Shown: positions 22,901 through 34,900 of the stretch, piece by piece | Layout of the letters: each line of letters begins with the position of its first letter | Position numbering within the stretch: the first letter of the stretch is position 1 | Source of the DNA: Cryptomeria japonica | Taxonomy: Eukaryota > Streptophyta > Pinopsida > Cupressales > Cupressaceae | Reading direction: 5' to 3' | Assembly (NCBI RefSeq): GCF_030272615.1 | Contig: NC_081406.1 | Coordinates: 187,176,891-187,240,890, forward strand | Length of the DNA: 64,000 bases | The notes under the pieces: model-generated | Seen by the model: only the letters and a program-made list of their open reading frames with translations | Databases searched by the model: none | Told to the model about the DNA's origin: nothing | Made by a program: the position numbers and the translations under genes

Positions 22901-25900
22901 AAATTGAATGAATATGCTCAGATGTTCATGCTTATTTGAATGATGTCAACTATGCTTATAATGACGATTTGATGAATCTTAATTGGTAAATTGATGACTA
23001 GACAGTTAACATTATGACATGATGTTTTACTTTTGTCAATGATCTATGAAATGTCAGAATAGGACAAGATTTTGATCTAACAGATTAAATTGGCCAAGTG
23101 TGTGCAGGAGATCGTCGTCCTCCGCGAAGGGAGGGAAAGTATCACCAAGACGGGAGGTAAAGGAAAGAAAGAACTCATGCCTTTTGAAACCCTAACCCTG
23201 AGCCAAATAGACTTATGATTGACTTTGTCAAACCTTGTTGGTCGTCGTGTCAGATAACCCTAGATAGTCCGTGCAGAGATTTTAGGGTTCATAACCCTAG
23301 TTTTTTGTTTGTGTTTCAAGGTAACTCGTTATTGTTATTTTAAGAAATTTTTAATTAATTATTATTTAAATTCCGCAGAGGTTCGTGTTTTATCATGTAA
23401 ATATATTTATATATGTATACATCTTATGTATAGCATGAATATGAGAGTACGTATACCCGACAGTATACTTGCCCCCATAGGCATGCATACCTAAGGCGTA
23501 TATGTTCATATATGTAAATATAAGAATATATTATACAAACTCTTGAAAGGTTAAGTAATCTTAAAAATAAAACCCATCCTCTAGTCGCTACAGGTATAAG
23601 TGGCGCGAAGGAATAAAAATATTAATTAAAACATTTTTTTTTCAACCCCCCCCTCTTTCTTAGTGCCAAGCTCATATATGTAAATGTTATTCGATTTTCA
23701 ATTCAAGATGCAAGTTATATTCAAGGTTAATTTTCTTCTTTCAGGTATATGTTATTTCTTCATATAATAGATCTGATTATTATCTGGTATACTGCAGATG
23801 GAGAAGGAGCATTTATCAATTTCAATGTTCTTCTCATCATTACCGATTGATATATATATGCTAACAAGGAGGATCAAACAATACCTTGACTGGTCATGTC
23901 TAATAGACATGACCGATCAAGATATTACTTGATCGCACCTCTTAGAATCATAATCGCATTTACCTTATACCAATCGGTATGTATATAACTTAACAAGTGA
24001 ACCGATACTAACCGGCGTGTATATCATTAACAAGTGAACCGATACTAATCGGTATATATGCAGTCATTTAATAAGCCCGATAACAATCAGCATTTACATA
24101 GTTAACATGTTTGACCGATACTAGTCGGTGTGCATATGATTAACAAGGTAAACTGATACCAATCGGTATTCTGTGCTTTATGATTTGCAACCAATAATAA
24201 TCGGTAGTTAGACATTGGTTAAGAATCCGAAGTTGATCGGAATTTGCAAGCAAGGTTATATATATATAAATCGAAGAATAATCATCAGATGAAGGAATGA
24301 TAAATGAAGTCTTATCATAGTCTATCGATAAGATAGATGATTGAATGAGAGACTTCATTTATCTCTCATTCAATCATTTATCTTACCGAGGCTATCATGT
24401 ATCAACAATATACACTATCACTAATGGATGTGCAAGATATTTTTTATCGAGCATTTGAAAAGAGTTCAATATTAAAAAAAAATAAAGATTGTAGAAGCTT
24501 AGAATAATGAAAGGCTTTTGGCGTGAGCGAGAAGTCTTGACGGAGAAGGAAGAATAAGCAGGAAAATAACGCGTGAAGGATGCAAGCATGATTGGCGTGA
24601 CTCCTCCTGGTAGTTTGGGAAGATGCCTGGTATTATGGCAACTGATGGAAGAAAAACAAGTTGGGAAATACATATGGGGTTGGTGCATTAAATGATTCAT
24701 TATTCATTACTGCTGGCTGCAAAAGAAGGAGGTATTGGCTTTGCGTTTTAACATTTTTCTTGCTCGCGACTTGCATTTTTCTTCTCTGCGTTTTTAAGAG
24801 TTGAGGGTTACTAGGAGGAAGGCTGCTGGAAAATATTTCAGACGTTTCCCTTCATTTTTCAGGTCATGTTAAGACTTGAACCCTAACGCCTTAGTATAAT
24901 TTTTCCATTTATTCATCATTTAGAAATTGGAAAATGGAGTATACAAAAATATAATGCAGTCACTGTTATTCCATTTTACTATGTGCAGTTTAAAATAGTA
25001 AGTTATTCTTATTCCTAAATTGTTCTTAATCGAAGGAAAAGGGTTTGCATAGTTATTAATGTATTTTTCTCATGCCATGAAAGATGAAATATATATATAT
25101 ATATAAACATAAATATAAATATGTATGTATAAATATGTATACATCTAAGATTAACTATTCTGTCTCTGGGATTCTGAAATTTGAAAGAGAGAAAAGACAT
25201 TTAAGTCCCAGCACTTCTGATTTTTGGGAAGGATTTGAGCATTCCGCAAAATTTAGAGGAAATATTCGTCTAATTCTGCTATAAATCTGCTTTCAGTTTT
25301 TTTCCTTAGCAGCAAAATCTCTGTATCATTATGAATTTAGTGGGTATGCTGGAACTATCTGAGTTTTTGTTTTTTTAAATAATTTCTACTCAGCACACAC
25401 TTTTATGACTAGATGAAGAATTATTTCACTGTTTAAGACCAAAGACTGTAGCAGCAGTCTTTTGATGACTAAGAGAATTTAAACAAGAAAATTCTTGATT
25501 AGGAACTGTTTGTCACTTTGGTTTAAATAAGAATACCTACTAGTTGAAAACAGCTGATAATACTTAACGTATATGTGAAGGTAATTGTATTTGTGTATAC
25601 TTATATATGTACATTGGCATATACTGGTAAGTGTATATCAGTACAGTTACGACTGGTAATCAACTAGTTGAAGCAACTGGTAATACTTAACATGTATGTA
25701 AATGTATTTATATTTATGTATACTTATATATGTACATTAACATATACCTGTAAGCATATATCAGTTTAGATTATAACTGGTAGTCAGCAGAGTAAACTTG
25801 TAAATGGTTTTCAACCATACCTCTCAGAGTAGAGAGGGTGATCTTCCTAAAACCTGAAATAAGAAGATTTCTACCTCTTAAATGAGCATTCCCAGATTTG

Positions 25901-28900
25901 TCTAGGTCTGAAATAATATCAAAACAACAGCATCAGACAACCCATATAATTGAGATTATCATCTCTAGATTACGAAATCAACTAATACCCTAGTCTAGGA
26001 AGATAGTGGGTAGAAGGGCACCAATGTACCTCGATGCAGATAGCATCACCATTGAGTGATCACCCTCAAGATGCCAGGACAACAGAGACATGTTTGGCAT
26101 GGTTCACATTCCATACTTATGAGTTGGATGTACAGTTGGCGGTTCTTATGCCCCCTATTTTCCCATCCCAAGGATTTAGTTGAATCATTACAAATCTTTG
26201 CAATCATAAATAAGAAGAAATTAACAATAACTATAAGAGTACTAGAGCTATTAGCAAATGAATGTTAAACATACATATGGTCATAGTTCCTATAAGAATT
26301 CAGTTAAACCCATTTAACCCTAGACCTATGCCGAGAAGGGTGGTGAACATTGACAGCACGTTTAATCATGCTTGCAGTGTTTAAACCTTGGCCAAGGTGG
26401 TGTTGCGCAATGCATGCTACCATCAAATCATTAGTACCAGATACACCTCTAGTCAGAAGCGTCATACTAGTTGGGAGTTACCCATAGTGTATGGCCGACT
26501 AGCTGTGTAGGTCCTATAACATAAAGTCTCAAATGGCATTGAGTCCCACTTCTTGTTACCTCCCTACGAAGGGTCAGGCCAATCCAGTTGAATATGGCAC
26601 AAGGGACTAGTAAGTTTGTGGTTGGACGGAAAAGCGCCCTGATGATACTTTCCCTCCTCACTGGTATCTTGATAAAGTTATGAAGTTCAGAATGTTAGCA
26701 TCAGATGAAATGTGCTCTCTAAACCCTCTCTCTTTCATTTAATGCAATATTACTTATTTTCTTATCTTACGTTTATGTTGGTTTAGAGCAATGTAATTAC
26801 TTTCAGATATTGTTTATCTCAAAAAGAAAAAATCTCTTCCTTTATATGTTAATGGTTATATTCGTTTCAGCATGTTACATTTATGTTTAAATGCTTTATT
26901 TCATTTTAGCATGTTATCTCGTTTTAGCATGTTACAATTCAAGCTCTTCCTTTATATAGGTGTTTTGTGCAAGGAGCTCCTTCGAGCTTCATTCTTGAAT
27001 TTCATGCCCTTTCCCAACAATTCTTATGGGCCGGTAACTTGCTTTCAAAGAAATGGAGTTTGGTTGAGAGGAATTTAGTGTGTACACCGAAGCAGGAAGA
27101 TGGTCTTGGCCTTCGACAAAGAAGTCTTTATGGTCAAGCCTTGGCAGCTAAACTCCATTGGAGATGGTGTTGTCATCGGGACCAAGATTGGGCTAGGATC
27201 CTTACTTCAAAGTATCCGAGGGGAGTGGAGAGAAATGATGTTCCTCATTGTAACCTTGAGGGCAAACGCTCTATGAATTGGAGCACTATCAAAAGAGGTG
27301 CTATATTAATCAAGCAAGAGCTTTTTTGGATTTGCAATAGAGGTTTAAAGGCTTTATTTTGGTTTGACTCTTGGGATGGGTCCCCTCCCATCATATCCAT
27401 GTATTTGCATTTGTTATCTTTGCGTACCATTTTTCTTGAGGCAGGGTGGAGAAAAGTGGAAGATTACAAAATGCTTGAGACTCTAGGTCAATTAGAAGTG
27501 CTTCGATGGAAATAACCTCATTAGTGGCCTCAAGGGGGCTCTGAGGAGGATCATCAAGAGCTTGAAAGATTTTGGCAGGTAAAGCTTGTAACTCCTTGGA
27601 TTTTTCAGGAAAAAAAAGTGTTAAGAGTCATCAACTATGGATACGAATTATTAGTGTTATGTAGGAAACCTTATCAACAAAATGTGATTTGTCTACTCAG
27701 GTGGTTCTAAGTGATTTGGTTGTCATCCAAAGGTTGGGTTTGGAGGGCAGTGGTATGAAGCTCCCTTCTTCTAGGGTGGGTCGACGAGCCAAGAGCAAGA
27801 TCCATCGAGATGGTTGTTGGTCACCTCCTCCTCATGATGTGTTAAAGATAAATACTAATGGGTCTTCAAGAGGTAATCCTAGGCATGTTGGGATTGGTGG
27901 AGTTGGCAGAGATAATTCTAGGTTGTCGATTTCTTTCTATGTGTATAAAGAGAAACATACTAATAACTTTATGGAAGCTCTTGCTATCCTTTATGCTTTA
28001 GAGAGAAGTTGAGCCCTAGGATGGAAAAAGATCATCTATGAATCCGATTCACAAATAGTGATCGATATGATGAATAAGTAGCAAGTGTAGGGAATGAACT
28101 GGTAATTGGCCTTAGTGGTCAATCAAATTGTGAGACTATAGATCTTTGGATTCTGTTACGTTTTACCACATTCCTTGAGAATGGAACAAGGTATTAGATT
28201 GTTTAGCAAAATGGGCTTTTGAGTAGGAGATGTGGAATGTCACATACTGGGGACACTTGTCCACTGAGTACTCCCGAATATTAGAGGAGCTTGTTATGAA
28301 CGACATAAGTGATTATTTGGGGATTTTGAGAGAGCCCTAACTGGTTGTTTGTTTGTCTTTTGCTGGTTGGGCCATTGTTGGATCTACTAGTTCTCGCTAC
28401 TTTGTACTAATCTATGGTGATTAATAAATGTTTACCCGTCTTTTCAAAAAAAAGATATACACAACTTTATCGTGTTCCAATAACTTGAGTCTCTCTTCCT
28501 CAATTTTTTATTTGGAAAATTGCTTTCCTATCTTCTTTGTTCATAGCAGTCATGTGAAAACATGTAATGTCCCCTTTTTTCGAGTGGTTCTCCAACAGGG
28601 ACATCTAGTGTATTTTTATTCTCATTAGACTATGGTTGAAAATCATAAGGAAATCAATTAATTAAATTGATTATTTTAAAGTTGTCCCAATTAATCAAAT
28701 CAAATCAAATCATGGGTTTTTTTATTATTTTGAATTGTCCCAATTAATTAAATTGATTATTTTAAAGTTGACCCAATTAATCAAATAATATCATGGTAAT
28801 TTTCATCTGGTGTATTTTTATTCTCATTCAACTTCCATCTCCTATCATGGGAATTTTCCTTCTTGTGATGCATTTCACCTTGATGATATTGATGTAGACC

Positions 28901-31900
28901 CTCTTTGTAGTATTTCATGCTTAGACTTGAACACCTCACCATGATGTAGGATATCTCCATGTTGCAATGTTTTCCATCCTCATTATACTAATTAACTTGA
29001 CGTCCTCCTAAAATGTGGAACATGTTGCCTTGGAATGTAGACTTGGATTTTGGTCTTGTTGTAGAGCCCTGATGTGATGCTTGCTTGTGTATTCCACCTT
29101 GATGATATTTATGTTGTAACTCAATCCTCAATCTTGCATTGATGTAGGGGCATCTTCCTGTTGCACAACTAAGATTTCTTCCTTATACTAACCCTTGTTC
29201 TTGGATTTCCAGATAAAATTCAAGACATGTCAAATTTCCTCCTCTTCATTGCTATGCCTTGAGCTTGATGTTCTTGAACATATCTCCTCTTTGTATTGTA
29301 ATGTTGATGATGAGAGATGTAAGTGTTGACCTCCTCTTTGCCTTAGAAATTCAAGTGTTCATCTTGCACGTTGTTGATGAATCTCCTCTTGGCACCTTTG
29401 AAGCTCTCTCTCCAAGCTGTATGCTTGTGCTTCCTAGTGATGTCATTCTCCTTATCAACATTCCATGCTTGCATCAAACCCTGAAAGACAAAAGATTTAA
29501 CATCATATACCACAGATTGAGTGCAAATAAGGCTGATACCTAACAAGTCAGGGCCCTAAAAACCTTTCATGGAAGTAACACCGATGAATGCAAGATCTGA
29601 AAACGATTATCAAAACCATAATGTATCCTTAATCTGGTCTGCTGCTGATTACAAGTCCGAGTTTTGTGTTTTAAGGCCTGATTTTTTTACCTTTAGGACT
29701 GAGCCTTTATGTTTCAAGTCTGATATTGAAAATCAGAACTAGGTCTGTGAAAAATTCGCCCAAGTCTGAGACAACTTCGCCTTAATCAGGTTTGGAAATG
29801 GAAAGAAAATCGCTCTTGGATTAGCCTCAAACTTGCTGTTGAAAAAATCGCTTCAATCTTGATTGCAAATTTGCTCCATACAATGATCAAATTTGCCGAA
29901 ACAATCGCTAATCTAGGGTGGTTCTGCTCTTCACTTTGAATTGAGTTTGAATTGCCTTTTGAATGTTTGAAATGATCTCCCTCTATATAGTCACCATCTC
30001 CAAAAGATACATACTTTCACCCCAGCCAACTTTGCAACTTCTCTTTTTTTTGAAACATTTCATCTTTTAGAATTTGAACCGTTTGAGATACATGACAAGT
30101 TGGCCACCTTCTGATATCGGAGGAGTTTAGGTGAAGTGAAGCAATCTTATGGCGGACTTGGTTATAAGTTTAGCATTTCACATGCTTGATTGGCGGACTC
30201 CATGTCAAGTCTGTCATTGTTTTCACCAGATTGATGGTGGAGTTCTATCAAAGTCCCGCATTGTTTTTATTCTTTAGTGGCGGACTTTGATGTCTGATTT
30301 GCATTATTGTGTCCCTTGTCTATGGCGGACTTTGGTTGAAGTCCAAATCTGTTGTTACTTAGCAAGAAATTTGGAGAAAAGATACCAGGTGAATCCTAAT
30401 TCAACATCAACAACCATCCTGCCTCTTGCAACACATGACAAAAGACAAATGCCCTTATATAGTGGCGGACTTGCAAGCAAGTTCTGCAATGTTGCTCTTG
30501 CAATGCATCTCAGATCAATGGCTTAGCACAAAATTGAACAATCATTGGTGGACTTTGAATCATTTCAGCACTTTTTCTTGGTCAGATTTTTACAAAGTCC
30601 TGCATTGTGTGCAAAGGTCGGAGTTTCAAATGATTTTGCAACATGGCAGGATCAGACTTCATTCAAGGTTTGCATTGATCAAACCCTCTATGCAGTATGC
30701 ACAATGCTGGTCAGAACTTTGCATGGTTTTGCATAATCAGGTCGGAGTTTTCACTAGTCTTGCACCCTAGAGGTCGGACTTGAGACCTGATCAACAATGC
30801 CACTCACCAAAATTAGCGATCTTTGCATCGTGATCAACATTTTGTGAAATACAACAACATTTTTGCCTTGTAATCCTTCAATGAGTGGCGGACTTGACAA
30901 CTTCATCAACATTTTCTTTTTTCCTCCTCAATGACGAAGATCAAGGTGTCATCAACATTTTTAGCATTTGAAGGCCTCAATGATTGGTGGATTTTGAAGT
31001 CAATTTTGCACCATTGGGGCGGATTCTAAAAGGGTGATGTAAAAATGTTTTTCCTTCATGATGGCAGACTTCAAGGCAAGTCCAGCATAAAACCTTCTCA
31101 AGATGGTAAAGTTAGGGACCTGATTTCATCCCTCAATAACATTTTGTTCTTCACTTTGTCGGACTTTGTAACAGTTTTGCACTCTTGTGGATCAGAGTTT
31201 GCTGAGATTGTACATTTCCCAAAGATGGCGGACTTTTGATGAATTGTACAATTTTTTGTCTATTCCACAAGGGTGGACTTTACCTTACTTCCACACTTCA
31301 TCCCTTTGTAGTGGCGGAGTTTGATCAAAGTCTGGCATAAAACCAACCTTAGTGCAATTTCCGACAAAACTTAATGGCGGAGTTGGAGTCAAGTCCTGCA
31401 TTGGATCAAGGTAGATGGCGGACTTTGTGTGTTCTCCCGCATTGCTCTAAGTTTAATGGTGGACTTAGCAAAGGGTTGTGCATAAACTACCGGGGGGAAT
31501 TTTACCAATTTCATGCATTGATTAAAAAAAGGTCAGAATTTGAGGGTGTTTGTGCAATAAAACCCCTAAGGGTGGAAATCCATTGTAAAGGGTAAATGTG
31601 GGATTGGGCAAAATTGCAAGGAAACCTTGCAATTCCACTCCAAAATGATCAAAACACCTTTTATTCCTTCAATTCATATTCATTACAACACCTTGTATTT
31701 GACAACCTTGACGACAACTTTTGACTACTTTGCAATATTAACATGATATTGCAACATTGACAAGATTTTGCAATTCCATCATCAATCCCTAACCTTGACA
31801 CTTGATTATTGATCTCGAGCTCAAAACAACACTACTTGACTCAATCACCCTAGAAATGAAACTCGCACTCTGAAGAACCATTCTACCTTGGATTAACAAG

Positions 31901-34900
31901 ACCAAACCCTCTAATAAACAAAGGTTAAGGACTACGACTATTGCCAAGCTAAGCAAACTAAGGAAAACCACTACTCTAAAAGCGAAAAGTAGGAGTCCTC
32001 ATTTGCAATGGGGCGATGTGTGAAAACGTCACAACTGAAGTTAATTTGGATTCTTCTCAGAGACTTAATTGGGCCTTTGAAAAGAGAGGTTGGCAAGTCA
32101 TTTGCATCATCCATTATTGACTTGATATGTTTGGCAGATTTTTGGAGAGCTTGTGTTTGCAAGTTCAGCATGCCCTAGGATGAAAACCCTTGGGTAATTT
32201 GGGGTTGTTTGGACGAAAACCCACTCAACCTATTGGGTGGGACAATTTTCAAAATTTGGAGTAATAATTTGCAATATTTACAAAGGCTTGGATTGGTCAA
32301 AGTTTGGGTACCGTGATTGTTTGTTGATGGCGTTTATGATGACCAAATTGGAGCGACCTGAATAATTTAAGGGCCTGAATCTTAGATGTAAGCATTGTGA
32401 CTCCCTTAAGGCGAGTTATACCAGCAATGAGAGCAGATAATTTTCAGATTAAGGACAGCGAATTCACCCTTTGACAGGTCATGGGATTTTCATCATACGT
32501 TAGGACTGGTTTCAGGGGGCGATTAGGAGAAATTCAAAGGTCTACTCTGTAGACTGCCATAAATATGATGCCACACTTTATTAGCAGTTTTGGGCAATTA
32601 AATTAGCCAAATCTGGCCACTTCAACTCTGAAACATATCTGAACTTGTTTAGCATCTGATGAATTGCTGGGTGAGTTCAAGATATTCAAGGATGACTTAT
32701 TTATTTCTGATCAAAAAGAGACTGCTAAAGGTTATATTAAATGTGCTGAGGCATGCTTGTGGTTACAGACCTGGACAAGAGGGTTTAGAGCTGCTATGAT
32801 CTGTAGCAGGTTATCGGCATAAAGTGTGAACGAATTCCAGTCTGGGTGTATGGAAAGAAGTCTCCAAAACGTCCTCATAATTCTGATTTATTCTGCAACA
32901 AATTTCTGAGCAAAGGCCACTCCAATTGATTGTGGGAGTATGAATTAATAAGATCAGAATAATTTCTGTATTTCCTATTAATTTCTGCAATTAAAGTGTC
33001 GAACGAATCATCTGCATAATTTGATATTCCTTTCCATTTGAAATATTATACAAGTGCAATTTGAATGTAAATTCTGAAACCATGGTATGATATTATTAAT
33101 TGATGCAAATCTGAAACCACACAAACCTGCAACAAGAAAACCTATCAATCTCAGACGTGAAACTGTTTCACAAAAATGAGCTTGGAAAAGAGAAAAAAAA
33201 TTTGGTAAAATTGTGAGGAATTTTTCCAAAAACGAAGGCATAATTTTGAGTCTTTGTAAGCATTTCACATGAAAGAGCCACACATGTAAAGCCTATCTTT
33301 TTTTTTTTGTCATATATCAATAGTTGCCTTGAAAAGATAAATAATGTAATTTGTTGTATTCTTAAAAGCCCAAGCCAATTGTAAGGGCAATTGGTGTATG
33401 TCCCCTTTCTACTGGTCTAATTGGAATTTTATGCGCAAATGCATCGTCAAAGGGCATTCCAAAGTAACTATCAAACTCCACCATAACATATGCTGGTGGT
33501 TCTAGTGGGGAACTCTTGGGTTTATATCATACTTTGAATACATCTTAGAGCTCCATCTAAAAGTCTTGCTTCTTTCCATGGATTGATTGGAGGTTAACAT
33601 CACCCTTACATCCTTAGTGATTAACAACTCCAAATTGAATGTAATGCCCCCTTTTCAATCAAACTGTGTTTGTGGACCAAGGGCCATATTTCTATTTCCA
33701 ATGTCTCCCTCGGTCAAAAAGTTCTAAGTATGGAGGTATGTCAAATTGCCTAGTTGTACATAAATTGTCGAAGCATCAACGTTAACCATTCTTGTTTACC
33801 TTGTTGTCAAACCTTAATATTTCCTTAGTCCTATCAAAATGTCAAACTTTACCATGTCAGAATGTCTTCTACCCAAACCCTGATCTCTGACTAGTGGTAA
33901 TCTCCAACCCTCAAACTCTGACATTCCCACCCTTTTGCTGTCATTCCTACCTAGCCCTACACAATTGACAGCACAATTAATGGCCAAATGGGATGCCACA
34001 ATTTCTCTAGAAGAGATTCTTCCACCAAGAAACATTGTTCAAAATGAAGGATGCAGATTTATGTGTACTTGCAGCTGAAGGATGATAACTATATCTCATT
34101 AATGTGGCAGTTGAAGTTAATCATCATTTCATAAGTTCTTGCAAGCTATTCTATGCCCTACACTCTTGAATTGAAGAATGCCATTAATGTTGATGACATT
34201 GAGGACCAACGACCATGATATGTTCTCCGGTTCATTCAAATATGCCAAACAAGATATATTTCTAGGTTGTTCATTACTCAAGAGGATTATGCTTTATTCT
34301 CCAAACAAAGCCCTGGCCAACATTGTCTTGAGCACCAATGTCAGAACAATTTAGATTGTCATGTTCCTTGTTCCTTAAGGCCAACCAGCAACATTTTTTA
34401 ACATGTTATTAAACACTACTTATGTATCCAATGAATATTAAATATAGAATATATAAATTAAAATTTCAAATTTCAAAAGGGCAAGAATTTATTTTTCAAA
34501 CTAGGTGCTAAAACTGAAAGTCAAATTTAGGAGCCCATCTACAAGAACATCTATTCAATTGCCTCTGCAATTCTTTGCCAAGAATTGAAAAAAGTTGGAC
34601 AATTTTACTTGTTTGGTAGCACTTGTAGGACTATGTAGCGTAAGGAGGTTCAGACGAAAATCCTAACCTGCCATCAATATCCTTTTCCATTCTATAGTTT
34701 ATGATTTATTCTAATCATTCCAAATCTAGACACTTAGTTGTGGGAGGCATACCCCAATATGGGACATTTCATCACCGTCCACAGGCGGCATTCCATTCAG
34801 TCCACTAGGATCAGAGCCATCATGAATCCCAAACAAGACCAAATTGCTGCAACATCCATTTAGCAGACCTAGGAAGGCAGTGTCTTTGTTATCTTTCATC

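Larger units (their letters stand above)
22709..26941. mobile_element. 4.2-kb unidentified repeat inserted in the LINE reverse transcriptase
   Basis: It sits between the LINE blocks ...LLKSMI and QALP..., which are adjacent in related LINEs. Both junctions carry GTTAC (22711-22715 and near 26933-26937), so the exact ends are ambiguous. Inside are a three-copy GTGCCCTAG repeat (about 22815-22900), a palindromic 38-bp array (23963-24265), several hairpins, a block shared with 57.8 kb (around 23100-23160) and a block shared with 62.0 kb (26336-26490). No protein domain was found. It may itself be composite. Confidence 0.65.
16958..28454 (+). mobile_element. L1-type plant LINE, full span, with two nested insertions
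   Basis: The order is 5' leader (16958-17414), ORF1 with the DUF4283-like gag domain, ORF2 with apurinic-type endonuclease, reverse transcriptase and RNase H, then a 3' end with AATAAATG and an A-run (28447-28454). Subtracting the solo LTR (17523-19093) and the insertion at about 22709-26941 leaves about 5.7 kb, a usual length for plant L1-type LINEs. It lies in GNAT intron 4, antisense to the gene. Many frameshifts show that it is inactive. Confidence 0.88.
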
